Below the pieces are notes generated by a model that saw nothing but the letters and a program-made list of their open reading frames with translations, was not told the origin of the DNA and ran no database searches. This document shows, in pieces, positions 30,606 through 39,665 of a stretch of DNA of 64,000 bases (the stretch's first letter is position 1; every line of letters starts with the position of its first letter). The position numbers were made by a program, and so were the translations under genes. Source of the stretch: Cryoendolithus antarcticus (Eukaryota; Ascomycota; Dothideomycetes; Cladosporiales; Cladosporiaceae); the NCBI GenBank assembly GCA_002077065.1, contig NAJO01000013.1, forward strand, positions 868,001 to 932,000, read 5' to 3'.

Positions 30606-32329
30606 ATGATGGGTACAAAGAGTGTTGAGGCGCTCGAGCACTGGAGTAGTCAGGAGGGCCACCTGCCAGAGGTAGCCGCCGTCAAAGCCATTCACGTGTA
30701 CGACTTCGACAATACTCGTAAGTGGACTGGATATCTTCTGTTTCCTGTTGTTTCGTTACGGACACTGTGAAGTATCGCACTCCATGCGCTAATCTGAATT
30801 CTCCAGTCTTCAAGTCACCCCTGCCGAATAAGCAGATATGGACGCAGAGCACCCTCGGGACACTGCAGACGGAGGACTACATTCACAATGGTGGATGGTG
30901 GCATAACCCGGCCATTCTGTCCTCAGCAGGCCAGGGCGCACACATCGAGGAAGGCCGAGCATGGGAGGGTGGCTGGAACGAGAAGATCGTGGACCTTGTC
31001 CGCTTGTCCATGGAGGATCCATTTGCATTGACCGTGCTCTTGACTGGTCGTGGACAAATCAACTTTGCCGACTTGCTACAGCGTATGGTCCGTGCCAAAG
31101 GTCTCGAATTCGACATGGTCTGCTTGAAGCCTAAGACTGGACCTAGTGGGGAGTCCTTCAGCAGTACCATGAACTTCAAGCAGGCACTGCTACGAGATCT
31201 TGTACTGACCTACTCCGGCGCCGAGGAGATTCGCATCTACGAGGATCGTCCACGCCATACGCAAGGTTTCCGAGACTTCCTCGTGCGTATGAACGCTGGA
31301 TTCGGCAAGAACTCACCTCGTGGCCCGATCACTCCGAGCGTCATTCAAGTCACCGAGCAGGACATCATCATGGACGCAGCGAGCGAGGTCAGCTCAGTTC
31401 AGCAAATGATTAACAACCACAACGCTGCCATACTTGCTGGCGAAGCTCCTAAGCGTGCGATTCCACTCAGGATTGGCCGCAACGTCATGTATACTGGCTA
31501 CATGATCTCACCCGAGGACAGCGCACGTCTTCAGACTCTTGTTCGCCTACCACCAGACAACCTGTCTGGCCAGATCAGACCACTAGCCACAGAGATCTGC
31601 ATTTCGCCCAAAGGCGCGGACCAGCATACCCTGTCAAGAGTCGGCGGCGTAGGTGCCAAGGTCCGCTGGAAGGTCACAGGACTCGGCATCCTCGACAATC
31701 GTATATGGGCTGCTCGCATCGTGCCTGTCGATGGCTCAGCCCGTGTGTGGACGGAAAAGACACCAGCTCATGTCGTACTTGCGATCCGCGGCGCCGCGAG
31801 AGCCTCGGACAGCTCACGCATTGGCGCCTGGCAGCCAGTGGCAGATCAGGATGCAGTCCAATTCGAGACCACAGTCGGCGAGAGGGCGCTGCTGACCATC
31901 GAGCCGGAGACTTCTGGCGCGGTAGCACAACAGAATGGCAATCATCTTAGCGGCTCCACAAACAACAGAAAGCATGGCCTCGACGCTCACAACGATGACG
32001 AGTTCCCTCCCCTCGGTACTAACTCGCGACCACAAAAGTCTGCACGCAACGGCAACAACGGGTACCAGAACGGCAAGCCTCAGCAGGGTCGTCCACAGTA
32101 TCCCAACAACCGCGGTGGCGGTATTGGCTTCGCAGCATCACGTGGCGGCGGTAACAACGGCGGCCGTGGCGGCAGAGGCAATCATCGCGGTGGCGGCGGT
32201 GGAGGTGGGCAAAGGGGAGGGCCGCGCGGTGGTCGTGGAGGCGGCGGCCAACGAGGAAGAGGCGGACAGGGGTACAGGAGTTTGGACGCTGGTGTGCAAG
32301 GATACGGTGGCGGGAGTATGGACTACTAA
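30606..32329 (+). CDS. HAD-domain protein of the Swiss-army-knife RNA repair type with RGG tail
   Basis: Two exons, 30606-30717 and 30807-32329, give 544 residues. The first exon is short and was found by splicing: HVYDFDNT joins LFKSPLPNKQIW. The DFDNT aspartates (33 and 35) are the HAD nucleophile and acid. The segment WWHNP, WEGGWNEKIVDL and LTVLLTGRG continue the HAD fold, with the TGR motif II serine/threonine. This architecture matches the family described as HAD domain 1 of Swiss Army Knife RNA repair proteins, for which activity on RNA is predicted, not proven. The middle region may be a second nucleic-acid domain. The last 100 residues are Asn/Gln- and Gly/Arg-rich, with RGG and RGGG repeats ending GYGGGSMDY, suggesting RNA binding. 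Two adjacent in-frame ATGs open the protein. Confidence 0.85.
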
Positions 32330-33157
32330 TGTACGACCTTGGGATTTGCTTTTAGCGATGGCGCTTTGGGGGATAAGAGCAGGACACTCGGGCTCTAAAG
32401 TATCGGCTGCAGAGTGAGGGCCGGGGGAAGCGCATTGAGGTATACCTCCGGGGCCACAGAAGGAGGCCACCGCTTGAGCAATGTAACGATACGCAATAGA
32501 CTTGTACAATGCTGCAATACGTTGGGACACGCTTCGCGCACCGACTTTGCATGTCCGTCACCGACAAGCCCTGGCGATACAGCGATGTTGGGTTGTCGTA
32601 TCGACAACCGATCCCGGCATTAGGACCTAAGACCAGCGTCTTGTAAACGGCTCTGACCACACAGGTGGCGGTGCGTTGCTGGTCAGTAGAATTACGGGCA
32701 AAGCCATAGGTCCAACACAGAGCACCAACATCGAAATCACGTGATTGGTCAGGTGCTTTTGGGCGAGGCGTGAGCTATCATTGGCTGCGACATACTTCAC
32801 GCCCTCAAGACTCTTGGTGGGTGGTGTCTTCGTACCATGATTCCGTCTGCATTGCATGTCAACGCTCTCGTCGGTGGTAGAATAGCATGGCTGTGGTGGG
32901 CCAGGATGAGGACGGCTGTGGAGAAGTGAAGTACAAGAGATTTCCTGCTTGCCCCTCTTCTCTGCTCGTTTTCGCACATCTGTCTCGAGCTCTCACACTC
33001 CAGATCCCGAGCTACCAGCCTCCTCCGTTTGTACTATCCAAAGCTCCGACACTTAGGTTGCACCGCCACCACACGATCTATTATCAAAACCTCCACCTCC
33101 GGCTCCACGGCCATACAGCCCGACACGTCGAACAACATTTGCAGTCATTGAGCAAAC
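32330..33157. other. Intergenic, upstream of an orphan gene
   Basis: About 830 bases between two plus-strand genes. It contains the TCACGTGATTGG site listed separately. Open frames on both strands up to 130 codons lack features and partly overlap the RGG tail in antisense. Confidence 0.4.
32738..32749. promoter_or_regulatory. CACGTG palindrome abutting an inverted CCAAT box
   Basis: The palindrome TCACGTGA is followed directly by ATTGG, giving a bHLH-type E-box and a CCAAT-complex site with shared bases. A further ATTGG lies at about 32780. They sit about 410 bases upstream of the orphan start at 33158. Factor binding is inference. Confidence 0.4.
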
Positions 33158-33937
33158 ATGAATATCGTCAACCCCAAAAGCCGCGCCACCTCACCAATGC
33201 GCCGAGACAAGAAATATCGTACCTACACCCTGCCCGACAAAACATACAGCCCGCGGTCTTGCCCTCCTTTGCATCCATGCCTAGACAGGGTGCTCAGACC
33301 GGACGGCGCACTTCGACACTGGGAACAACAAGCCAGAGGCGCATGGCAGCTCCGCTTCTTCCCTGAAGAGCGAAGAGTCACCATGGACGAGGATGCGATC
33401 GAAGGTGTCGTTCAAAGCATCGAAGTCGAGGAAGAGGAGGAGATAGAGTTCTGCTTCGTGAAGTGGGAGACGTACTCATTGGATTACTCGGATCGCTGGC
33501 GTTCAGCGCGGGACGAGCCAGCGAGGCGCTGCGATCTGAAATGCGACGACGATGAGATTAGCGATTCGGAGGGACCCACCGCACAGAAGCGCAAGCGGGA
33601 TCACTTGATCGAGGAAGTCATTGCAACTCGCTCTACCAACAAGCGACAGAAGTCGAAGCCAGAGCCGTCGATCCGCAAGCCCAGGGTCATTTTCCTCGGA
33701 GTGAAAGCCATCAGTCTGCGAAGTGGTATAGTCGTGCCAATTGCGCTATGTGACTGCAAGGGAGAAATATTCTCGGTCGAGGCGAAGATCTGGGATGTTC
33801 AGCTGAGGCTTCAGTGGCTGAGAGTGCTGTTTGATGTCAGCATGAGCGAGGAAGGGAAGGTTGCAAGGTGCCATGGGAAACTGCAGAGAACGGACAGGGG
33901 GTGTGGAGTATTGCTTATGACGATTGAGAAGATTTAA
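33158..33937 (+). CDS. Hypothetical protein, charged, function unknown
   Basis: One exon, 259 residues. I do not recognise the family. The N-terminal half has a basic stretch with many Tyr and Pro residues, then an acidic run (EVEEEEEIEFCFVKWE) that could form a beta hairpin. A possible nuclear localisation signal follows (KRKRD, and later NKRQKSKPE). The C-terminal 80 residues are hydrophobic-alternating (VIFLGVKAISLRSGIVVPIAL), consistent with a small globular domain. A coding role is supported by its length, normal codon use and upstream promoter motifs, but not by homology I can name. The gene might be lineage-specific. A 5' exon is possible. Confidence 0.6.
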   Translation: MNIVNPKSRATSPMRRDKKYRTYTLPDKTYSPRSCPPLHPCLDRVLRPDGALRHWEQQARGAWQLRFFPEERRVTMDEDAIEGVVQSIEVEEEEEIEFCFVKWETYSLDYSDRWRSARDEPARRCDLKCDDDEISDSEGPTAQKRKRDHLIEEVIATRSTNKRQKSKPEPSIRKPRVIFLGVKAISLRSGIVVPIALCDCKGEIFSVEAKIWDVQLRLQWLRVLFDVSMSEEGKVARCHGKLQRTDRGCGVLLMTIEKI

Positions 33938-34913
33938 TGGATACTGCTTTATGTTCGGGAAGGATAGATTAAGGTTCTGAGAGGGTGCTTCATGAGCTGT
34001 GATGAAACTGTTATAGGGCACCTGGCGCACTGGAGGAGAGCTAATGGGGAGGATTGATCGCCTCTTGTCATGAACGAAGCTGTCACTACTTTGAGTCGCG
34101 ATATACCTTGCTAGACTCCTGAGCTGATTCTTGAGTGATGTCGTGACAGTGCTCTATGCGAGCCTCTTGTGCGGCCTTACTGACGATAGCCAGGCCCAGT
34201 CTGAGTACTCGTGTCGAAACATCATTCCAGGGGTTAGAACAATGACTGCGATCGATGGTAGGTGTCGACTGTCATGGAGCGAGCAATGATGAAGAGAGAA
34301 AGGGATGTTGTGATGTCAGACGGGATATCAGGCGCTAAGGCATTAAGTATTCGCCCAGCCACTAGGCAGAAGCTTGCTCCGTAGCTGCTTCATTACCTGC
34401 AGCTCTCTTCCTCCTACACCACACTACACGCACCTTGATACTACCTTACCATTCACGCTGCACGGGCACAACTCGCACAAAGACGAGAGTATTCCAGCGT
34501 AACTAGGCGATACGCAGGTCAAGTACCGCCACAACCTTTCGCAGCTCTCCACCACTTTCGTCAACCCGATCCTGCACTTTCCGACTCCAAATTCCGCCCC
34601 TGCTTTCGACCCTCCCCGAGCACAACACAAGTCTCCGCATCACAACCCCGCTATCTGTCAGGCGAATACCCCATCGGTCTAGCGATCGCACAGCACTCCA
34701 TTCCTCGCCCAAGTCAGCACTTCACAAGCACACACTTCCCTTCGACCGCTTCCTGCACCCGCCCACTTGTCCTCTCCCGCCCCTTCCGTTGACAGGTTCC
34801 CCCAAAGACATCATCTCGGGCAGGTGTTCTATCATAACCCGGAGTCTCTACCGGTCAGAGACTTTCGTCCACACTTAATACCCCGTTCAAGTACCCCGAA
34901 CACCACATTCGCA
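33938..34913. other. Intergenic and long 5' leader of the KH-protein gene
   Basis: About 975 bases. The last 500 are C/A-rich pyrimidine tracts typical of fungal promoters and leaders. From 34767 the KH frame is open without a stop to its ATG at 34914, so a 49-residue N-terminal extension is formally possible. No gene recognised in the rest. Confidence 0.45.
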
Positions 34914-36528
34914 ATGGCCGAGCCACAGTCACCACAAGAGACATCGGTCCCTTCGCAGAAGCGTCCGCTCGAGGAGCCCTCGTCTCCGTCCGGACCCGAC
35001 GATGGACCTCACGCGAAACGCCCGGCGCTCGATAAAATATTGAATGATGACCTTGCAGCTGCTGCAGCTGCCGCCGAGCAGCCCACTGAGGTCAAGGCTG
35101 GTGACGAAACTGCCGAGGCAAGCTCCGCAGAGCCAGTGCAAAAGAGTGAGGACTTTATCAGCCTGGAGAGCAAGGCCGATATCACAAGCATAGAGAAGCC
35201 GGAGGACACGGTGGTACCGGATGCGCCAGCTGCTACCAACGGTGCAACCGGATCTTACCAGATACTCGAGACACAGCCTGTACAGTCGAACCACGCGAAT
35301 GGTGCTACAGAGTCTCACCATGCTGGATCGCAGGCGCCTCATTACGACCACCGCGACGAGACCGGTTGGCTGCACGTGCGGGCTATCATCACGAGTGCTG
35401 AAGCGGCGACTACCATTGGTAAGGGCGGCGAGAATGTTAGCCAGATTCGCCGCATGGCCGGCGCCAAGTGCACAGTGAGCGAGTACTCGAGAGGTGCTGT
35501 TGAGCGTGTGCTCACTGTCAGTGGGCTTGTGGACGCTGTTGCGAAGGTACCAACTTTCCCATCCGTGATTTCGGGATCGCAATGCTGACAGCTCCCAGGC
35601 ACTCGGTCTCATCGTACGTACCCTTAACCAAGAGCCCCTTGACCAGCCGTCCACCCCACAAAGCAAGACTTATCCCCTCCGCTTGCTCATCCCACACATC
35701 CTCATCGGGTCTATCATCGGTAAGCAGGGTGTCAGGATCCGCGAGATTCAGGAAGCATCCGGTGCGCGCTTGAACGCATCCGAGGCTTGCTTGCCGTTGT
35801 CAACCGAGCGCTCACTAGTTGTGCTTGGTGTAGCCGACGCAATCCACATCGCCACATACTACGTGGGCAGTACGCTGGTCGAGCAGCTGACCGAGCGGTT
35901 CGGCGGCCCTGCAGCTTCGGCATACGCAGTACGCCATGGAGGACCGCAAGGCGTGGTACCGGGTGGCATGCAGGTCGTTCCCTATGTGCCTCAGCACGCT
36001 GGTGGACAGATGGGTCACCCAGAGAACCAGCGCCGTCCAAATTACCAGTCTGGTCGCCCGCCCGCGGGTCAGTATGGCGGTGGAGGGTATCAAGGCGCCC
36101 AACAACCACAGCAGCAGCAAGCCCCTCAGGCAGGCTACGGAGCTGCGTCGCCACGCGCACCATACGTCGGCGCTGGTCCACAAGCGCCACATGGCTACTC
36201 GGGAGCCGGACCTGCGAACCCTGCCCATGCTGGCCCGCCCCAGCAGCCAGTGCAAGGCGGACCCGGTTTCCCTGGCCAGCCGATCACGCAGCAGATCTTT
36301 ATCCCCAACGACATGGTCGGCGCCATCATCGGCAAGGGCGGAGCGAAGATCAACGAGATACGCCAACTCAGCGGCAGTGTAATCAAGATCAACGAACCTC
36401 AGGACAACAACAATGAGCGCTTAGTCACGATTACAGGGACACAGGAGTGCAATCAGATGGCGCTGTACATGCTTTATTCCCGCTTGGGTGAGTCGAGCAA
36501 GAATTCCAACGCCGCTATGCCGCGGTAG
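34914..36528 (+). CDS. Triple-KH RNA-binding protein (PCBP/Pbp2/Rnc1-like)
   Basis: Two exons, 34914-35546 and 35599-36528, give 520 residues. Three KH domains are seen by their GxxG loops: IGKGGENVSQIRR near residue 167, IGKQGVRIREIQ near residue 252 and IGKGGAKINEIRQ near residue 455. A Gln/Gly/Pro-rich low-complexity stretch with GYQGAQQPQQQQAPQ joins KH2 and KH3. The N-terminal 130 residues are acidic and disordered. The family binds C-rich or pyrimidine-rich RNA and controls mRNA stability and translation. The C-terminus has a second possible form: an intron at 36488-36631 (GTGAGT...TTGCAG) would replace the last 13 residues with DSSGDKADSRAPSNRR, ending at 36684. The intron between KH1 and KH2 restores DAVAK/ALGLIVRTL. 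Confidence 0.9.
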
Positions 36529-36684
36529 AAGCGTGGCTTGCACTCGTCGGGCTGTATACTAGTTGGGTGCTGGCTGCGCTTACGTAGCATGATGAACCTG
36601 GGACATTTTACGAACTTACTCTTTCTTGCAGGTGATTCTTCTGGCGACAAGGCTGACAGCCGTGCGCCGTCAAATCGTCGGTAG

Positions 36685-37502
36685 AGCTTCGACAATAGGT
36701 GAGTGGTCTCCTACTTTGGCAGCAGAGGCGTAGAGTCGACTGCATCGGCAGCGCGCCGGGCTCTGGATATGGGAAGGTGTGATATCGAATATGCGATCGA
36801 CCTGGGTATGGAATATAGGGGCTGCAGTACGAATGCGGTACGTCGCATGGGCTGGACGGAAGTGCCGCATTCCGAAGGTCGCCCTGGCAAACATTTGGGT
36901 GTCGTCCGGCTTTGCCCGTAGCAACACCATCATGCTATGGTGCTGATATCCCCTCTCACTACTCACTTCCTACTTCTACACGCGCGCGATGATCATATCG
37001 TTAACATAATGCACACGCAGGTAATTGTTTCAACAGTGCGCTGAGATGTCTTGCAGACTTCGAGAATGAAGATTTAGCGTCGAGACGTTCGACAGCGCCC
37101 GCATCCGGTCGCAAAGCGATGTTTGGCTGCTTGCGACAAAGGCATTCATGGCCACGGTCTTGCAACAGGCAAAGCTCTGCGTCAATGCCTAGGTTCAAGT
37201 TGCTTGCTTTGTGAGTTGTTCCGCTTTTTCTGATCTGTCAGCTTCTCTGTCACCGCAGTGAACGATCTTGATACACGATTTTACCTCAGCTACCAGTATC
37301 AATAGCCATTCGCTCGACGTCACCACTGATTGTGATACGAGCCACGTTCGCTACATATCAAACTAACACTATCAATCTGGATATCCCAAGCGACACCGAG
37401 CCGGTCTGGTTTCGCAGCCTCCCTCGTCATCCAAGTACACCAAATCAACCGATCCGCGCCTTCGCTGGTGTCTGGTCAACGGCTGTGCACCCAGCAACGG
37501 CG
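36685..37502. other. Intergenic, no gene recognised
   Basis: About 820 bases between two plus-strand genes. The BTB frame is open from 37332 to its likely start at 37503. Other frames under 100 codons show nothing recognisable. Confidence 0.4.
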
Positions 37503-38624
37503 ATGAGTATGTCTGGTGTCCCCTCAACCGAGCTTCCTAGCCCAACGGCGAGTGACCTCTCGACTGCCGAGGAGGCAATGCGCGACGCTCCTCCCGCAGC
37601 TCAAGAACAAGGGCGCACCACATCTCGCCCTCGCGGCGGCAGAGCGTCCGCTAAGATACCACTACGCTCAGCCTTCCGTACCTTCACCGGATACGCTACG
37701 GTGCTCGTGGGCTCGGACGCGACGCCTAATACTACGCCTACTGGCCCGAAGGGTGCGGTGTCTTATCTTGTGCACAAAGAGCTTCTTTGCTCTGCCTCGC
37801 CTTTCTTTGCTGCGGCATTGAACTCTACCTTCGCCGAAGGGCTTGACCGGACTGTCCGGCTGCCAGAAGAGAAGCCCGAGGTATTCGAATGGTTCCTGCA
37901 ATGGCTGTACACCGGCAGTCTGACGACACCAGGACCAGCATATCAGGTTCCACATCTGCAGACCGCGGCGCAGGTCCCCGGCGCGTTGACGCCGTGGAGC
38001 AGTCTCGTGCTAGCGGACGCACAGGCAGACGGCGAGTTGAGGAACCACGCCGGAAGTCCGAAGTACTTCCTCCTTATCGATCTTTACGGCTTGAGCGACA
38101 GGCTATTGACGACACCACTAAGCAACCATATCCTCAGCACCATCGCACGACTTTCCGAAGCGACAAACAGCGTGCCGACACCCAGCGATACGAGGATACT
38201 GTACGAGCAGATTCGCGCCACTGCACCTCTGAAGAGTCTTATCCTGGACCTCTTCGCCTACAAGAAAACCGACAAGCTCCTCGCAACGCACAAAGACGAA
38301 TGGCATGCTAAGTTTCTCCGCGAACTAGTTGTGAAACTCAAACGCCCCGGCCCTGAAGGCGTGGAACGACACACTCTCGTTGCCTGGCGGCCTAGCAGCT
38401 ACGCTAGTAGTCGGGCTTGCGAAGGGTGTAGGGAGGTGCTGAAGCCGGGCGTTAGTCATGAGAAGTGCGTTGGTTGCGAGAGGGCTTTCTGTGGAGGGTG
38501 TGTGAGGAGGTCGGGAGGGGAGAGGGTTGTGCTTGGGGAGGATGCTGGGGGATGTAAACCTTGGAGTGGAAGGGGCCTTTGTGGGAGGTATCATGAGCAT
38601 GCGGATGGGGAGGGTTGTCAGTGA
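37503..38624 (+). CDS. BTB/POZ-domain protein with a Cys-rich C-terminal module
   Basis: One exon, 373 residues (or 430 from an in-frame ATG at 37332). The BTB domain covers about residues 55-170: SYLVHKELLCSASPFFAAALNS and EVFEWFLQWLYTGSL are characteristic. BTB proteins dimerise and often recruit cullin-3 ubiquitin ligase; fungal single-BTB proteins of this size are common and mostly unstudied. The last 75 residues hold four CxxC- or CxxxC-type pairs (CEGC, CVGC, CGGC and later GGCKPWSGRGLC) plus a His, which suggests a treble-clef zinc site. This combination is the notable feature. The start at 37503 (MSMSGVPS) follows a region of normal leader composition. The frame remains open for 126 codons past the UGA. 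Confidence 0.82.
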   Translation: MSMSGVPSTELPSPTASDLSTAEEAMRDAPPAAQEQGRTTSRPRGGRASAKIPLRSAFRTFTGYATVLVGSDATPNTTPTGPKGAVSYLVHKELLCSASPFFAAALNSTFAEGLDRTVRLPEEKPEVFEWFLQWLYTGSLTTPGPAYQVPHLQTAAQVPGALTPWSSLVLADAQADGELRNHAGSPKYFLLIDLYGLSDRLLTTPLSNHILSTIARLSEATNSVPTPSDTRILYEQIRATAPLKSLILDLFAYKKTDKLLATHKDEWHAKFLRELVVKLKRPGPEGVERHTLVAWRPSSYASSRACEGCREVLKPGVSHEKCVGCERAFCGGCVRRSGGERVVLGEDAGGCKPWSGRGLCGRYHEHADGEGCQ

Positions 38625-38939
38625 GTGATGAAAAAGTTCCTTGGAGGGCTTTGGTCGTGCATAGCGTTGGGCGTTCGGTACGGGGGTCCTCGTAGTCTAG
38701 CAATTGTGGATCGGCATAGATCATATTATCATTCAGCAACAGTTTGTGGGAACCGAAGTCATGAAGTGATGATTAGACGCTACCTATTACCCGGTGGTAG
38801 CCCCATCGCAGTAGTCCGTAAAGACATGTGGTATCTCAGCAGTAAAGCAGTCCTTCCCAAGCCTCAAGTCTCATTCTGTGTCTCGATCACTCGCCGACCG
38901 CGGCCGCGACTTGCGCTCGTCGCGCATTGTGATGCAAGC

Positions 38940-39269
38940 CTAGTTAGAGAACTTTGCGGGCGCCTAGAACGAGCGTGTCAGTACCTCATATTCTTGGAGG
39001 GATAGTACCATGGTATGCGCACCTTCTTGCCCGTCACTTTCTCGAGGTATCCACGAAGCTTGTCCGTGAACTTCTCGTTCTGTGCTGAATACTGCCCGGG
39101 GCGGACCTGATGGCCGGTCTTCTTGCCGATCATCTGCTCAGCTTTGTCCACGGCTATCGTGCGCAACAATCAGTACATACGCATACTCGACCCGGCGCAT
39201 CGCCAATCAATCGCGCCTACCTTTGTCCAGGTAGTCTTGGTTGCCGGCGTTGTTCTGCGGGTTGTTCAT
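38940..39269 (-). CDS. Small conserved fungal protein, three exons, function unknown
   Basis: Exons 39221-39269, 39023-39153 and 38940-38963 encode 67 residues. Splicing gives MNNPQNNAGNQDYLDK, AVDKAEQMIGKKTGHQVRPG, then YLEKVTGKK joined to APAKFSN. Intron borders are GTAGGC...ATAG and GTGCGC...CTAG, and the frame is kept throughout. I recall similar short fungal proteins that begin with a Gln/Asn-rich QDYLDK segment and end in a PEKFSN-like motif. They are soluble, charged and probably amphipathic, but have no known function. Without splicing, only a 63-codon frame with a wrong C-terminus is visible. The leader is A/C-rich and low in G, like that of the Hsp9/12 gene. Confidence 0.78.
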
Positions 39270-39665
39270 GGTGACGGTAATGGATGATTGTTGGAGGTTG
39301 CGATAGAGTGGTAGCGTTGTAAGAGAGTTGGAGTCGTTGAAGTGAAGTGGAAGAATGTAGATGCAGGTGGAGTATCTTTAATACACAAGGATGTGACTTA
39401 AGAGAAGCTTTACTTAGCCTTATCTATTCATTTCCATCGCATCACACCCTCTTGGATTTCTCTCTCACCGCATGACCCGCATATGAAAGTGCTGGCCGAT
39501 GACGGGCTGCAGATCTGTATGAGCTGATGTGAGCTCGGACTGAACTCAGAGGCCCGCTGTGGCGGTGGTCTATGTGGCGCAGTAGCAGTCTGGGCTTGAT
39601 AAGGTGAACCGAACTGAGCTCCATGAGCATCGAGCTCACATACGTGGCCCGGAGAGAGCGATGTA
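39270..39665. other. Divergent promoter region, small protein / FluG-like gene
   Basis: About 396 bases between divergent starts. Minus-strand frames near 39430-39740 overlap the FluG-like start and were rejected. No named site recognised. Confidence 0.4.

Noticed and set aside
30345..30695. 116-codon minus-strand open frame with an orderly look
   Set aside because: It is antisense to exon 1 of the HAD/RGG gene and to sequence open in that frame; no motif supports it.
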